Shown here: positions 29,516 through 39,231 of the stretch, one piece after another
Position numbering within the stretch: the stretch's first letter is position 1
How the letters are laid out: each line of letters starts with the position of its first letter
Assembly (NCBI RefSeq): GCF_900119185.1
Contig: NZ_FPJE01000008.1
Coordinates: 1 to 64,000, forward strand
Direction: 5' to 3'
DNA from: Sinomicrobium oceani
GTDB lineage: Bacteria; Bacteroidota; Bacteroidia; Flavobacteriales; Flavobacteriaceae
DNA: 64,000 bases
The notes under the pieces: generated by a model
The model's input: only the letters and a program-made list of their open reading frames with translations
Database searches by the model: none
Told to the model about the DNA's origin: nothing
Translations under genes and position numbers: made by a program

Positions 29516-30226
29516 TTATTCTTCCATGGTGTGATATACGTTCTGTACATCATCGTCATCTTCGATTTTTTCAAGCAATTTCTCAATATCGGCTACCTGT
29601 TCCTCATCGAGTTTTTTGGTGACCTGCGGAATTCTCTCGAACCCCGAAGACAGGATCTCGATATGACGTCCTTCCAGCTCCTTCTGGATAGCTCCGAAAC
29701 TTTCGAAAGGTGCGTAAATGAGGATACCGTCTTCATCCATAAAGACTTCTTCAGCGCCGAAATCGATCATTTCCAGTTCCAGTTCCTCTATTTCTATGCC
29801 TTCGGCGTTGATGCGGAAGTTACAGGTGTGATCGAACATAAATTCTACGGAGCCACTGGTACCGAGACTGCCGTTACATTTATTGAAATAGCTCCGGATA
29901 TTGGCAACAGTCCGGTTGTTATTGTCCGTAGCCGCTTCTACGAGAACGGCTATACCATGGGGGCCATATCCTTCGAAAAGTACTTCCTTAAAATTTTCCG
30001 TATTCTTATCGGAAGCTCTTTTAATGGCACGCTCGATATTGTCTTTCGGCATGTTGGCCGTCTTGGCATTCTGTATGATGGCGCGAAGGCGTGCATTGGT
30101 CTCCGGACTGGGGCCGCCCTCTTTAACAGCTATTACGATATCTTTACCAATACGGGTAAAGGTTTTGGCCATAGCGCCCCACCTTTTTAACTTCCGTGCT
30201 TTTCTGAACTCAAAAGCTCTTCCCAT
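29516..30226 (-). CDS. YebC/PmpR-family protein
   Basis: The 236-residue protein starts MGRAFEFRKARKLKRWGAMA, which resembles the typical GHSKWANIKHRK family start but is the shortened Bacteroidota variant. The KDNIERAIKRA and FEGYGPHGIAVLVE motifs are clear. The family includes transcriptional regulators and, in more recent work, translation factors that relieve ribosome stalling. Which one applies here cannot be decided from sequence. Cytoplasmic. Confidence 0.92.
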   Translation of the reverse strand: MGRAFEFRKARKLKRWGAMAKTFTRIGKDIVIAVKEGGPSPETNARLRAIIQNAKTANMPKDNIERAIKRASDKNTENFKEVLFEGYGPHGIAVLVEAATDNNNRTVANIRSYFNKCNGSLGTSGSVEFMFDHTCNFRINAEGIEIEELELEMIDFGAEEVFMDEDGILIYAPFESFGAIQKELEGRHIEILSSGFERIPQVTKKLDEEQVADIEKLLEKIEDDDDVQNVYHTMEE

Positions 30227-30383
30227 AAATATAATACGTTATTTTAAGTTATCTACTTTGTTGTATATTACAAAAATATAAAGTTCGCCGATATTGTCCA
30301 ATTAATTTGATGATTGTAAGCATACGATTCGACTCAATGCCTGTCCGGAGTATGGCTTTAGGACCTCCGACAACTCCGAACGA

Positions 30384-31199
30384 TCAGCGAAGGACAGAAC
30401 TTTTTATTACATCCGCTACGGCGACCTGGTATTGCTCCGGCAATTTATTGTCTTTGGGTAATACGGCCAGAAACCTGTCGGTATTCCTGGTATAAACATT
30501 CTTGAACAATGGTTTTTCATAACCGAGTTCTTCGGTAATTTCACGAATAAATTCGTCGTGGTGAATGAGGTCATTGCTTCCCGGATGGTAAATCCCCGAT
30601 TTGTACCTGTTCAGCAAGTAGTGGATTTGTCGTGCTACGAGATCTGCAGCAGTAACATTCATCACCAGGTCCGGAAAAACTTCGTAGGCCTCATGATGCT
30701 GAAGAAACTGTTTCAGTTCGTTCAGTCTCGGGGAATTATTGCCAAAGACCATGGGCAGGCGCACGATGACGTATTGCCATACCGGCAGGCGCAATAACAT
30801 ATTCTCTATTTTTATTTTAAAACGTCCGTATATGCTTTCCGATAAGGTTTTGTCGTATTCGTATGATGGAAAATTACTGAAGGCATCAAATACGTTGGCC
30901 GAGGAGAGAAAGATCACCCTGATATCTCTTTTGGTAATTATGGTCATGATCTCCTGGTGAAGTTCGATCTGCTCCTGAAAATTTCCACGGATAGCCGATA
31001 TGATACAGCTGGGTTTTACAGCCTGGATAATCGATTCTATGGGGTCGGTGTCTACGTTAAAGTAACAGAAATGCTGGTTGTCTGCAAACGAAGTATTGGT
31101 GAAGTAGGTCCCATAGGTGTCATAATACGGGCAAAGTTCCCTGTAGATATGACCTCCGAGGAACCCGCTGGCACCTAATATTAATATTCGCTTCTTCAC
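30384..31199 (-). CDS. SDR/RmlD-like NAD(P)-dependent sugar-nucleotide or epimerase-type protein
   Basis: The 271-residue extended SDR fold has GASGFLG at 9-15 and a candidate catalytic YxxxK at Y124/K128, with Ser99/Ser100 upstream. It resembles dTDP-4-dehydrorhamnose reductase and NAD-dependent epimerases, but no other polysaccharide gene is near. The start is GTG at 31199. It lies 17 bp after the glutaminase gene, so the two are probably co-transcribed. Substrate unknown. Confidence 0.78.
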   Translation of the reverse strand: MKKRILILGASGFLGGHIYRELCPYYDTYGTYFTNTSFADNQHFCYFNVDTDPIESIIQAVKPSCIISAIRGNFQEQIELHQEIMTIITKRDIRVIFLSSANVFDAFSNFPSYEYDKTLSESIYGRFKIKIENMLLRLPVWQYVIVRLPMVFGNNSPRLNELKQFLQHHEAYEVFPDLVMNVTAADLVARQIHYLLNRYKSGIYHPGSNDLIHHDEFIREITEELGYEKPLFKNVYTRNTDRFLAVLPKDNKLPEQYQVAVADVIKSSVLR

Positions 31200-31216
31200 G
31201 GTAACTTCTTTATCCC

Positions 31217-32128
31217 TTAAAATATAGACAATCCGGTTTTGGTGGTAAACATTTCCAGCGCCTTCATGCCCAATAGTGAATTTCCCTTTTCGTTAAGACC
31301 GGGCGACCAGGTGACCATACAGTACTTTTCGGGATGTATGGCAACGATTCCTCCTCCTACGCCGCTTTTTCCGGGGAGTCCTACCTCGAAAGCGAATTCC
31401 CCGGCTTCGTCATAAAACCCGCAGGTAAGCATAATAGCATTAATTCTTTTGGCCTGACTGGGGGTCAGGAATGTTTTTCCTGTTGCGTTTTTCCCGGAAT
31501 TGGTAAACATGTAAAAGGTGCGTGCCAGTTGCTTGCACGTCATGGAGAGCGAACATTGATAATAGTAAAAATCAAGGACGTCATCCACCTTGTTATTCAT
31601 ATTCCCGAAAGATTTCAACAGGTTGGCGGCGGCTGCATTGCGAAATCCCGTGGCTTTTTCGGAACGGGCTACGGACTCATTATACGTAATGGAATCGTCT
31701 TCTGCAAGTTCGCGGATATAATTCAGAAAATCTCTCTTCGGATCTTCGAGATGTGAAAGGAGTATATCGCTTACTACGATAGCACCCGCATTGATAAACG
31801 GGTTTCGCGGAATCCCTTTTTCGAGTTCGAGTAAAGACAAAAAGTTGAAAGGGTTCCCCGAAGGTTCCACATCTACGCGTTTCCAGAGATCAGCACCCGT
31901 AAAATTAAGGGCTTTGGCCAAAGACAATACTTTGGAAATACTCTGTATGGAAAACGGAATATCAAAATCTCCCGTACCGTATTCTTCCTTGTTCCAGGTT
32001 AGGAGGTACAATCCCAGACGATCCGGACTTATCTTTTCAAGTTCGGGGATGTAAGAGGGGACGGTACCTTTGTCCGGCACGTTTTTTAACGCGTCGTGAA
32101 TTTCTTCCAGGATGTTCTGATATTCCAT
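31217..32128 (-). CDS. glsA: Glutaminase A
   Basis: The 303-residue enzyme hydrolyses glutamine to glutamate and ammonia. It has the beta-lactamase-like fold with catalytic Ser63 and Lys66 in the SxxK motif of FSIQSISKVLSL. NPFINAGAIV and the C-terminal PGKSGVGGGI motif are intact. Length matches the bacterial GlsA family. It lies 91 bp downstream of gcvT. Confidence 0.93.
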   Translation of the reverse strand: MEYQNILEEIHDALKNVPDKGTVPSYIPELEKISPDRLGLYLLTWNKEEYGTGDFDIPFSIQSISKVLSLAKALNFTGADLWKRVDVEPSGNPFNFLSLLELEKGIPRNPFINAGAIVVSDILLSHLEDPKRDFLNYIRELAEDDSITYNESVARSEKATGFRNAAAANLLKSFGNMNNKVDDVLDFYYYQCSLSMTCKQLARTFYMFTNSGKNATGKTFLTPSQAKRINAIMLTCGFYDEAGEFAFEVGLPGKSGVGGGIVAIHPEKYCMVTWSPGLNEKGNSLLGMKALEMFTTKTGLSIF

Positions 32129-32219
32129 TTTCTTTTTCAGTATTGCAGCATTATTTTAATGCAGATTCTACCCCTGAACCGAAAATGTATTTGTACCATT
32201 TTCAGGCTTTCCGGGAGTT

Positions 32220-33302
32220 TTACTTTTTGTAAAAAGGCAATTTGACCACGGTTGCCGGGACGGCCTTTTTCCTGATCTGTATGTGTACGGTACTTCCCGG
32301 TGAGGCCAGTGCTACAGGTACATAGCCCATCCCGATACCTTTACCGAGGGAAGGAGACATGGTACCACTGGTTACATTCCCTATGGTTTTACCGGTTTCA
32401 TCTGCGATGAGATAACCTTGTCTCGGAATACCTTTCTCGGTGAGTTCAAAAGCGACGAGTTTACGGGATACGCCATTTTCTTTTTGTTCTTTAAGCGCCT
32501 CGGCATTGACAAAATCTTTGGTGAATTTGGTGATCCACCCCAGTCCGGCTTCAATGGGCGATGTGCTGTCGTCGATATCATTACCGTAAAGACAGTATCC
32601 CATTTCCAATCGCAATGTGTCTCTTGCCGCCAGTCCTATAGGCTTGATACCAAAATCGGCACCGGCTTCAAAAACCTTATCCCATACCTTCCCGGCATCT
32701 TCATTTTTGCAATAGATCTCAAAACCACCACTGCCGGTATATCCCGTAGCGGAAATAATAATGTCGTTTACCCCCGCGAAGGTGCCGGTCTCAAAACTGT
32801 AAAAAGGAATGGCAGACAGGTCGGTATCGGTCAGCGATTGCATAGCCTCGACAGCCTTTGGTCCCTGAATGGCAAGCAGCGAATAATTGTCCGATACATT
32901 TTCCATATCCACACCGAAGATATTCTGAGACGATATCCATTCCCAGTCCTTCTCGATATTGGAAGCATTCACGACCAGAAGATATTCGTTTTCCGCCATT
33001 TTATAAATGATCAGGTCATCAATAATACCGCCTTTTTCATTGGGCATACAGCTGTACTGTGCTTTCCCGATGGTGAGTTTCGAAGCATCGTTGGTAGTTA
33101 CTTTCTGGATAAGGTCGAGTGCCTTTTCTCCACGAAGAAAAAATTCTCCCATGTGACTGACATCAAAGACGCCTACAGCATTTCGTACAGTTTCGTGCTC
33201 GGCATTCACACCTTCGTATTGAACGGGCATGTTATAACCGGCAAAAGGAACCATCTTGGCTCCAAGGTCAATATGTACATCGGTAAGTGCAGTATTTTTC
33301 AT
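32220..33302 (-). CDS. gcvT: Aminomethyltransferase (glycine cleavage T protein)
   Basis: The 360-residue protein transfers the aminomethyl carbon to tetrahydrofolate in the glycine cleavage system. The [10 protein letters not shown] motif and the folate-site aspartate segment NMPVQYEG are present, as is the C-terminal [12 protein letters not shown] chose the ATG at 33302 ([17 protein letters not shown]); a TTG four codons upstream is less likely. The gcvH and gcvP partners are not in the window, which is usual for Bacteroidota. Confidence 0.93.
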   Translation of the reverse strand: MKNTALTDVHIDLGAKMVPFAGYNMPVQYEGVNAEHETVRNAVGVFDVSHMGEFFLRGEKALDLIQKVTTNDASKLTIGKAQYSCMPNEKGGIIDDLIIYKMAENEYLLVVNASNIEKDWEWISSQNIFGVDMENVSDNYSLLAIQGPKAVEAMQSLTDTDLSAIPFYSFETGTFAGVNDIIISATGYTGSGGFEIYCKNEDAGKVWDKVFEAGADFGIKPIGLAARDTLRLEMGYCLYGNDIDDSTSPIEAGLGWITKFTKDFVNAEALKEQKENGVSRKLVAFELTEKGIPRQGYLIADETGKTIGNVTSGTMSPSLGKGIGMGYVPVALASPGSTVHIQIRKKAVPATVVKLPFYKK

Positions 33303-33550
33303 AGTATCGAACAATATATAATAGTGTTAGTGTAAACTGATTTTTTCAAATGTATTTGCGGTCAGTCGGGTTTACAGCACGGTTTTCCCGAAAAACGCTG
33401 CTAAAATATTCAAAAAATGGGGAGTAGTAAAAGAAAGTAAGGAAGAATGTGAAACGGAAAGTGTGACTTGCCCGTATAAGCCGTACCGGAATGCTTCGAG
33501 TCTTACTGATCACAGTTTATAAGGCAGAGACACCGGTAAGTGCTGTTCAT

Positions 33551-33581
33551 AAAAAAGGATTGCATAACTGTGCAATCCTTT
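33551..33581 (-). terminator. Terminator of the NUDIX regulator gene
   Basis: AAAGGATTGCA (33554-33564) pairs perfectly with TGCAATCCTTT (33571-33581). The minus strand continues into T6. It lies 20 bp beyond the stop of the NUDIX regulator. Confidence 0.85.
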
Positions 33582-33600
33582 ATGCTATGGGTAACCGGTC

Positions 33601-34323
33601 TCAGAATTCGAAATTAAATCCTTTATCGGTAAGTTTTTCATAAATGCCCGGATCAAACTTATAGAGTTGAGCCGCTCTGTGCGATACATCCGTTTCTTTC
33701 TCGTCTAAAGGCACCAGGAGTTTCATGCGTAAAAATTTCCGGCGAAAATTGGGTTTATCCATTTCCACTTCCAGGATCTCTTCATAAAGATGCATGAGTT
33801 GAAGTAAGGTAAACTTCTCAGGAAGAAGGTTGAACCCGACCGGGGCCTGGCGTACTCTTCTTTTCAGCCGTTTGAGACTGATTTCGAGGATGTCGGCATG
33901 ATCGTATATGAGTTCGGGAACTTCTTTGACCTTATACCATTTTACCGCAGAAGCCGTGAAACCCGGGGTCAGCCTGTAATCTTCCTTTTTGATCAGTGCA
34001 TAGTATCCTATGGTTATAACCCGGCTTAGCGGGAACCGCTCCGGACTACCGAATGCTTTCAGCTGTTCGAGATAAATGTTGTCTATTCCTGTAAGCTCTC
34101 TCAGCAGACGGTATGCAGCGTCGTCGATACTTTCATCCTTTTTTATCCATCCGCCGGGAAGTCCCCATTTTCCTTTACTGATACCATCGGCATGCTGAAC
34201 CAACAGCACTTCGAGAGTACCTTCATTAAATCCGAATATAGTGCAATCAATCGTTACGGCATTCACAACATCTTCACTGCCTACCTCTTTTATAGATACG
34301 GAGTCAATGGTCTTTTTATTCAT
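33601..34323 (-). CDS. NUDIX-domain transcriptional regulator (NrtR/AraR-like)
   Basis: In this 240-residue protein, residues 20-150 form a NUDIX fold. The Nudix box (G58-I80) is degenerate: consensus REUxEExGU reads RLLRELTGI, with Glu73 and Glu77 positions both Leu. Hydrolase activity is therefore unlikely. Residues about 155-235 form a winged-helix-like C-terminal domain (KFTLLQLMHLYEEIL, NFRRKFLRMKLL). This layout is that of NrtR-family regulators, of which some in Bacteroidota (AraR) control sugar use. It is divergent from the GH31 gene, so GH31 is its likeliest target, with a candidate operator at 34487-34508. Confidence 0.82.
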   Translation of the reverse strand: MNKKTIDSVSIKEVGSEDVVNAVTIDCTIFGFNEGTLEVLLVQHADGISKGKWGLPGGWIKKDESIDDAAYRLLRELTGIDNIYLEQLKAFGSPERFPLSRVITIGYYALIKKEDYRLTPGFTASAVKWYKVKEVPELIYDHADILEISLKRLKRRVRQAPVGFNLLPEKFTLLQLMHLYEEILEVEMDKPNFRRKFLRMKLLVPLDEKETDVSHRAAQLYKFDPGIYEKLTDKGFNFEF

Positions 34324-34486
34324 TTATAACCTTTTTATTTTAATTAAGCTGTACGCCCGAACCAAACAGGCCGTAAAGTTCATGTTTTTCCTGATAAGAG
34401 TAAAGAGGGAGGAAGACAATTATCAATAGAGCATAAATATCTCATTTTTTTGGTAATTACAAAAATTATATTAAAAAATATTGCAG

Positions 34487-34508
34487 TATTCAGAATAGTT
34501 GAGTATTC
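34487..34508. promoter_or_regulatory. Candidate operator between NUDIX regulator and GH31
   Basis: Two overlapping inverted repeats occur in the divergent intergenic region. TATTC-A-GAATA (34487-34497) is perfect. GAATA-N6-TATTC (34493-34508) is also perfect and shares its left arm with the first. The region 34324-34671 has no gene. The site is AT-rich, so chance is possible, but palindrome clustering in a 348-bp divergent promoter region next to a regulator fits an operator. The effector would probably be a sugar released by GH31 (inference). Confidence 0.4.
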
Positions 34509-34671
34509 TTGTAGTCATTTGCACTATAATTGTATTCCGGGATATTATATTGGACTTCAGTCTCTTAATTTAACGGTTTTGTTATCGGGGGAAAAGTTAC
34601 AATGATCCCATAGGCATGTTATACTGTGCTATTTAATGTTTTATTCTGCATCAACCCAATCAAAAGGACCA

Positions 34672-37050
34672 ATGAAAAATCTACACCGGAGTATCCTGTT
34701 TATCTTCATGACAGTACTGAGTTTTTCTGCTACGGCACAGTTACAGCATAACGGCATACTCAATGAACCACCTGATATTAGCAAGGATTTCGAAGACTAC
34801 CGGAATACCTTTTATTTAGCCGACGAACTGGCTTCTTTTGATCCTGTTACAGCTACCGGGACCGTAAAGTATAACCGCCATAACCTCGCCACCCGGCAGG
34901 CATTCAACAATATGTTATCGAGATTGGTGAAGGCCGAAGCCAATGAATTCCCGACTACGGAGTATGCTGTTTCGCCCGAGCTGCCTTTCCGTATTCAGTT
35001 TGTTTCGGAACGTACTATCCGTATACGGATGAGTTCGGGACCGCAGTTTCGTGACGAAGAGCCATCACTCATGCTTGTAGACGGTACGGCACCGTCCGAT
35101 AGAAAGTCCTGGAACTATACGGCGATAACCGGCGGACATCGTTATACGAGCAGGTTCGGGAAGGTGGAAATTATGGAAAATCCCTGGCATGTAGGCGTTT
35201 ATGATGCTTCCGGAAAATTACTCACTTCGACCTTGCACTCCAGGGATGTAAAAAATACGTACACTCCCGTTACGCCATTTTCGTTTATACGCCGGGCAGA
35301 AGATTATTCCCGGAGTATGGCTGCCGTATTCTCCTTATCGCCCGACGAAAAAATATTCGGTTGCGGAGAGTCATTCACTCAATTCAATAAAAGAGGACAA
35401 AAAGTGATCCTGTGGACAGACGATGCCAACGGCGTACAAAACGAGACCATGTACAAGCCCGTTCCGTTTTATATGAGCAGCAGGGGTTATGGTATTTTTA
35501 TGCACCACTCCACACCGATAACGGTGGACTTCGGTAAATACTTTAATGCCGCCAATGCGATGATGATCGGAGATGATGAAGCTGATCTTTTTCTTTTTAT
35601 AGGGGACCCCAAAGCTATTCTCGGTGAATACACTGCACTGACCGGTAAGGCAGAAATGCCTCCGTTGTGGTCTTTTGGTTTCTGGATGAGCCGCATAACC
35701 TATTTTTCAGAAAAGGAAGGAAGGGCGGTGGCCAAAAACCTGCGAAAACATAAAATACCCAGTGATGTCATCCACTTCGATACCGGGTGGTTTGATGTGG
35801 ACTGGCGAAATAATTATCAATTTGCCCGGGATCGTTTTGACAATGCCGGAAAAATGATTGCCGATATGCAAAAAGACGGCTTTCAGGTATGTCTTTGGCA
35901 GCTTCCTTATTTTACCCCACAGAATACATTGTTTCCCGAGATCGTGGAACAGGGCCTGGCCGTAAAAGACCGCAAGGGAAATATCCCTTATGAAGATGCG
36001 GTTCTGGATTTTTCGAATCCGGAAACGGTACGCTGGTACCAGGACAAAATAGCAGGACTCCTCCGTCAAGGGGTAGGTGTTATCAAAGTGGATTTTGGAG
36101 AGGCTGCCCCGGCATCGGGGTTATACCATTCCGGAAGAACAGGGTTTTACGAGCACAATCTTTACCCGTTGCGATACAATAAGGCCGTTGCTGAAATTAC
36201 AAAAAAAGAAAAAGGATATAGCCTGATATGGGCCCGGAGCACCTGGGCCGGAAGCCAGCGTTATCCGCTGCACTGGGGCGGGGATGCCGCAACGACCAAT
36301 ACGGCTATGGCCGCGACATTGCGGGGTGGGCTTTCGCTGGGTTTGAGCGGATTTACCTTCTGGAGCCATGATGTGGGCGGATTTGTAACGAAGTCACCGG
36401 AAGACCTGTACCGCAGGTGGACCCCTTTCGGAATGCTTACCTCACATGTGCGGAGTCACGGTGAGCCTCCTACGGAACCGTGGGAATACAGTAAAGAGTT
36501 TCTCGATGACTTCAGGGCTGCCGATAATATGCGTTACCGACTTATGCCTTACATCTATGCCCAGGCCAGACACAGCTCAGAGAATGGATTGCCCATGCTG
36601 CGTGCGATGTTTGTCGAATTCCCGGACGACCCGGGCTCATGGCTGATAGACGATCAGTATCTTTTCGGATCATCGCTGCTCGTTGCCCCGTTATTCGAGG
36701 ATCTCACAGCGCGAAATGTTTACCTCCCGCCCGGGAAATGGATCGATTACCAGACCCGACAGGTTTACGAAGGCGGTTGGCACCGTATAGCACCGGGGGC
36801 AGTTCCGATTGTCGTATTGGTGAGGGATGAGACTGTTTTGCCACATATAGCTCTGGCCCAATCTACAAAGGATATGGATTGGAGCCGGATAAAACTCAAT
36901 GTGTTCAGTACGACGGGAAAAGCTTCGGGAATTATACACAGGCCGGGAGATACTCGTATTCATGATATAAAGGTCGCTGAGGATGAGGGCAAATTCCGGC
37001 TTAAAACCGATCCATACAGAGGAAAGGTGCAGTTTGAGATCAGCAATTGA
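34672..37050 (+). CDS. Secreted GH31 alpha-xylosidase/alpha-glucosidase
   Basis: The 792-residue protein has a signal peptide (MKNLHRSILFIFMTVLSFSA, ending ATAQ), hence the ATG at 34672 rather than one 12 codons upstream. It has the N-terminal beta-sandwich, a TIM barrel with nucleophile Asp474 in IKVDFGE and acid/base Asp538 in GGDAATT, and C-terminal beta-domains. The KVDFGE form of the nucleophile loop matches the YicI alpha-xylosidase subgroup (KTDFGE), which supports release of xylose from xyloglucan-type oligosaccharides. Alpha-glucosidase activity cannot be excluded. It is followed by an exported Gfo/Idh protein. Confidence 0.88.
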   Translation: MKNLHRSILFIFMTVLSFSATAQLQHNGILNEPPDISKDFEDYRNTFYLADELASFDPVTATGTVKYNRHNLATRQAFNNMLSRLVKAEANEFPTTEYAVSPELPFRIQFVSERTIRIRMSSGPQFRDEEPSLMLVDGTAPSDRKSWNYTAITGGHRYTSRFGKVEIMENPWHVGVYDASGKLLTSTLHSRDVKNTYTPVTPFSFIRRAEDYSRSMAAVFSLSPDEKIFGCGESFTQFNKRGQKVILWTDDANGVQNETMYKPVPFYMSSRGYGIFMHHSTPITVDFGKYFNAANAMMIGDDEADLFLFIGDPKAILGEYTALTGKAEMPPLWSFGFWMSRITYFSEKEGRAVAKNLRKHKIPSDVIHFDTGWFDVDWRNNYQFARDRFDNAGKMIADMQKDGFQVCLWQLPYFTPQNTLFPEIVEQGLAVKDRKGNIPYEDAVLDFSNPETVRWYQDKIAGLLRQGVGVIKVDFGEAAPASGLYHSGRTGFYEHNLYPLRYNKAVAEITKKEKGYSLIWARSTWAGSQRYPLHWGGDAATTNTAMAATLRGGLSLGLSGFTFWSHDVGGFVTKSPEDLYRRWTPFGMLTSHVRSHGEPPTEPWEYSKEFLDDFRAADNMRYRLMPYIYAQARHSSENGLPMLRAMFVEFPDDPGSWLIDDQYLFGSSLLVAPLFEDLTARNVYLPPGKWIDYQTRQVYEGGWHRIAPGAVPIVVLVRDETVLPHIALAQSTKDMDWSRIKLNVFSTTGKASGIIHRPGDTRIHDIKVAEDEGKFRLKTDPYRGKVQFEISN

Positions 37051-37302
37051 TTGTCGGTACCATAGCCGGAGGGATTTAGTCGTTTCGTTTTTTGGTTCGA
37101 AGTTTGTGGGACAACAACCTGAGATAACAGAATTTGTTGCGGTGTCTTAGCGACGTTTGCCGGGCTTTAAAGGCAAAGACCAGGAGGTCAGCCCGGATTT
37201 CCGGTTCGTTACCGGGAGGAAAAAATGCGGAACCCAAAATATTTTTGATGAAATCCGGGAAATAGATTAACTTAAACAAGCAATATTAAAAACCTACATA
37301 CC

Positions 37303-38400
37303 ATGAATTCCTTTTCAAGAAGAACAGCGCTAAAGACCATAGCACTTGGCAGCGGGGCCCTTGCCGTTTCTCCTCAACTGATGTTCGGGGCGAAAAACCG
37401 GGAAAAGCGGTTGGGGGTGGCCCTGGTAGGACTGGGATACTACAGTACGGATTTACTCGCTCCGGCCTTACAGCAAACGCGCAACTGCTATCTCGCGGGG
37501 ATTGTTACGGGAACACCTTCCAAAGCAGAAATATGGAGTAAAAAATATAACATTCCGGAGCAGAATATCTATAACTATGACAACTTTGACACCATAGCGG
37601 ATAATCCTGATATTGACGTGGTTTATGTGGTTTTACCACCATCCATGCACAAGGAATACGTTATTCGTGCTGCAGAAGCGGGAAAGCACGTATGGTGCGA
37701 AAAGCCTATGGCCTTAACCGTGCAGGAGTGCAGTGACATGATCGATTCCTGCCGCAAAAACAAACAATCGCTGGCTATTGGCTATCGCTTACAGCATGAA
37801 CCGCACACACAGGAGTACAGGCGGATCGTCAAGGAAGAACTCCTCGGAAAAGTAAAGCAAGTCAATTGCGGAGCCGGATACCGGGATAACCGTACGGACC
37901 ACTGGAAACAGAAGAAAGAGATGGGGGGAGGTGCTCTGTACGATATGGGCGTATATGCTATACAGGGAGCCCGTCTCGGATCGGGAATGGAACCTGTGGT
38001 GCTGGTCGCTGCCGATATATCCACGACAAGACCGGAGATATATACGAACGGCCTTGACGAAACGGCCGTAGCCCGGCTCGAATTTCCCGGCGGCGTATTT
38101 GCCGATATCAAAACCAGTTTCGGGGAATATGTAAATTTTCTGGATATTACCTGTGAGAAAGGAACCATAAAGTTTGCACCCTATTCGGAATACGAGGGAT
38201 TAAAAGGGGAGAGTCCTTTGGGAGCGATCCGTTACGAATACAAACAGCCCTGGCAACAGATTAAACAAATGGACGATGACGCGCTGGCTATTATGGAAAA
38301 CAGGCCTATGCAGGTGCCGGGAGAAGAAGGACTCCGGGATATACGCATCGTAGAAGCCATATATAAAGTGGCTTCGGAAGGCGGACAGGTGAAGTTTTAA
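37303..38400 (+). CDS. Exported Gfo/Idh/MocA oxidoreductase (Tat signal)
   Basis: The 365-residue protein starts with a twin-arginine signal, R6-R7 in FSRRTALKT, with a hydrophobic stretch to about residue 28. Folded export with bound NAD(P) is implied, as in glucose-fructose oxidoreductase. The Rossmann motif is at VGLGYYSTD, and WCEKPMALT carries the family lysine. It lies 252 bp downstream of the GH31 gene, in the same direction, and may act on sugars released by it. Substrate unknown. Confidence 0.85.
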   Translation: MNSFSRRTALKTIALGSGALAVSPQLMFGAKNREKRLGVALVGLGYYSTDLLAPALQQTRNCYLAGIVTGTPSKAEIWSKKYNIPEQNIYNYDNFDTIADNPDIDVVYVVLPPSMHKEYVIRAAEAGKHVWCEKPMALTVQECSDMIDSCRKNKQSLAIGYRLQHEPHTQEYRRIVKEELLGKVKQVNCGAGYRDNRTDHWKQKKEMGGGALYDMGVYAIQGARLGSGMEPVVLVAADISTTRPEIYTNGLDETAVARLEFPGGVFADIKTSFGEYVNFLDITCEKGTIKFAPYSEYEGLKGESPLGAIRYEYKQPWQQIKQMDDDALAIMENRPMQVPGEEGLRDIRIVEAIYKVASEGGQVKF

Positions 38401-38503
38401 TGCCCGTAAGAACATTAAAGCCATAAGGATTCCGGAAAGCAGGCAGATCGTTTTTGTCAGGCTTTCCGGATTCATTATTTTTGACACGGACAAACCTGAA
38501 ATC

Positions 38504-39169
38504 ATGAACGTAAATATAGACGCCAGCTGGAAGGACAGGCTGGAGCCCGAATTTGAAAAAGCGTATTTTAAGTCGCTGGTACATTTTGTGAAGAACGAAT
38601 ACAGCCAATATACCTGTTACCCGAAAGGGAGTGAAATATTTTCGGCTTTCGATCATTGTAGTTTCGACGATGTCAATGTGGTCATCATCGGGCAGGATCC
38701 TTATCACGGTCCCGGTCAGGCCAACGGACTTTGTTTTTCGGTGAATGACGGGATTCCTCATCCTCCTTCCCTGATCAATATTTTCAGGGAGATCGAAACC
38801 GATCTTAACAAACCTTATCCCAAAAGCGGTAATCTCGAACGTTGGGCCGACCAGGGTGTGTTATTGCTCAATGCCACCCTCACGGTAAGGGCGCACCAGG
38901 CCGGAAGTCATCAGAACAAAGGTTGGGAAATTTTTACGGACGAAGTGATCCGTAAAGTGTCGGAAGAGAAAGAGCATGTAGTCTTCCTGTTATGGGGCGG
39001 TTATGCCAAACGGAAAGGGAGTAAAATAGATCGCAGTAAACACTGTGTACTCGAAACGGGGCATCCTTCGCCTTTAAGCGCAAACCGAGGACTGTGGTTT
39101 GGGAACAAACATTTCAGTAAGACCAATGCCTACCTGGAACGACAAGGACAAGAACCCATAGCGTGGTAG
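38504..39169 (+). CDS. ung: Uracil-DNA glycosylase, family 1
   Basis: The 221-residue enzyme removes uracil from DNA. The water-activating motif GQDPYHG is at 63-69 with Asp65 catalytic. LLLNATLTVRAHQAGSH and the HPSPLSANRG motif with its catalytic His are intact. It is a normal-length Ung. It is followed by a strong terminator whose T-run overlaps the stop of the convergent gene. Confidence 0.96.
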   Translation: MNVNIDASWKDRLEPEFEKAYFKSLVHFVKNEYSQYTCYPKGSEIFSAFDHCSFDDVNVVIIGQDPYHGPGQANGLCFSVNDGIPHPPSLINIFREIETDLNKPYPKSGNLERWADQGVLLLNATLTVRAHQAGSHQNKGWEIFTDEVIRKVSEEKEHVVFLLWGGYAKRKGSKIDRSKHCVLETGHPSPLSANRGLWFGNKHFSKTNAYLERQGQEPIAW

Positions 39170-39187
39170 GAATAAAAAATGAGAAAT

Positions 39188-39231
39188 CCCGGTCTGTTCC
39201 CTTAAACGAGCAGGGGCAGACCGGGTTTTTT
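39188..39231 (+). terminator. Terminator after ung
   Basis: CCCGGTCTG (39188-39196) pairs perfectly with CAGACCGGG (39217-39225), with additional inner CCC/GGG pairing, followed by T6 (39226-39231). The tract includes part of the stop codon (39230-39232) of the convergent PBP-fold gene. Confidence 0.9.

Noticed and set aside
37076-37279. 67-codon minus-strand ORF between the GH31 and Gfo/Idh genes
   Set aside because: Arg/Lys/Leu-rich with no family features; it looks like translated intergenic sequence between two co-oriented genes.
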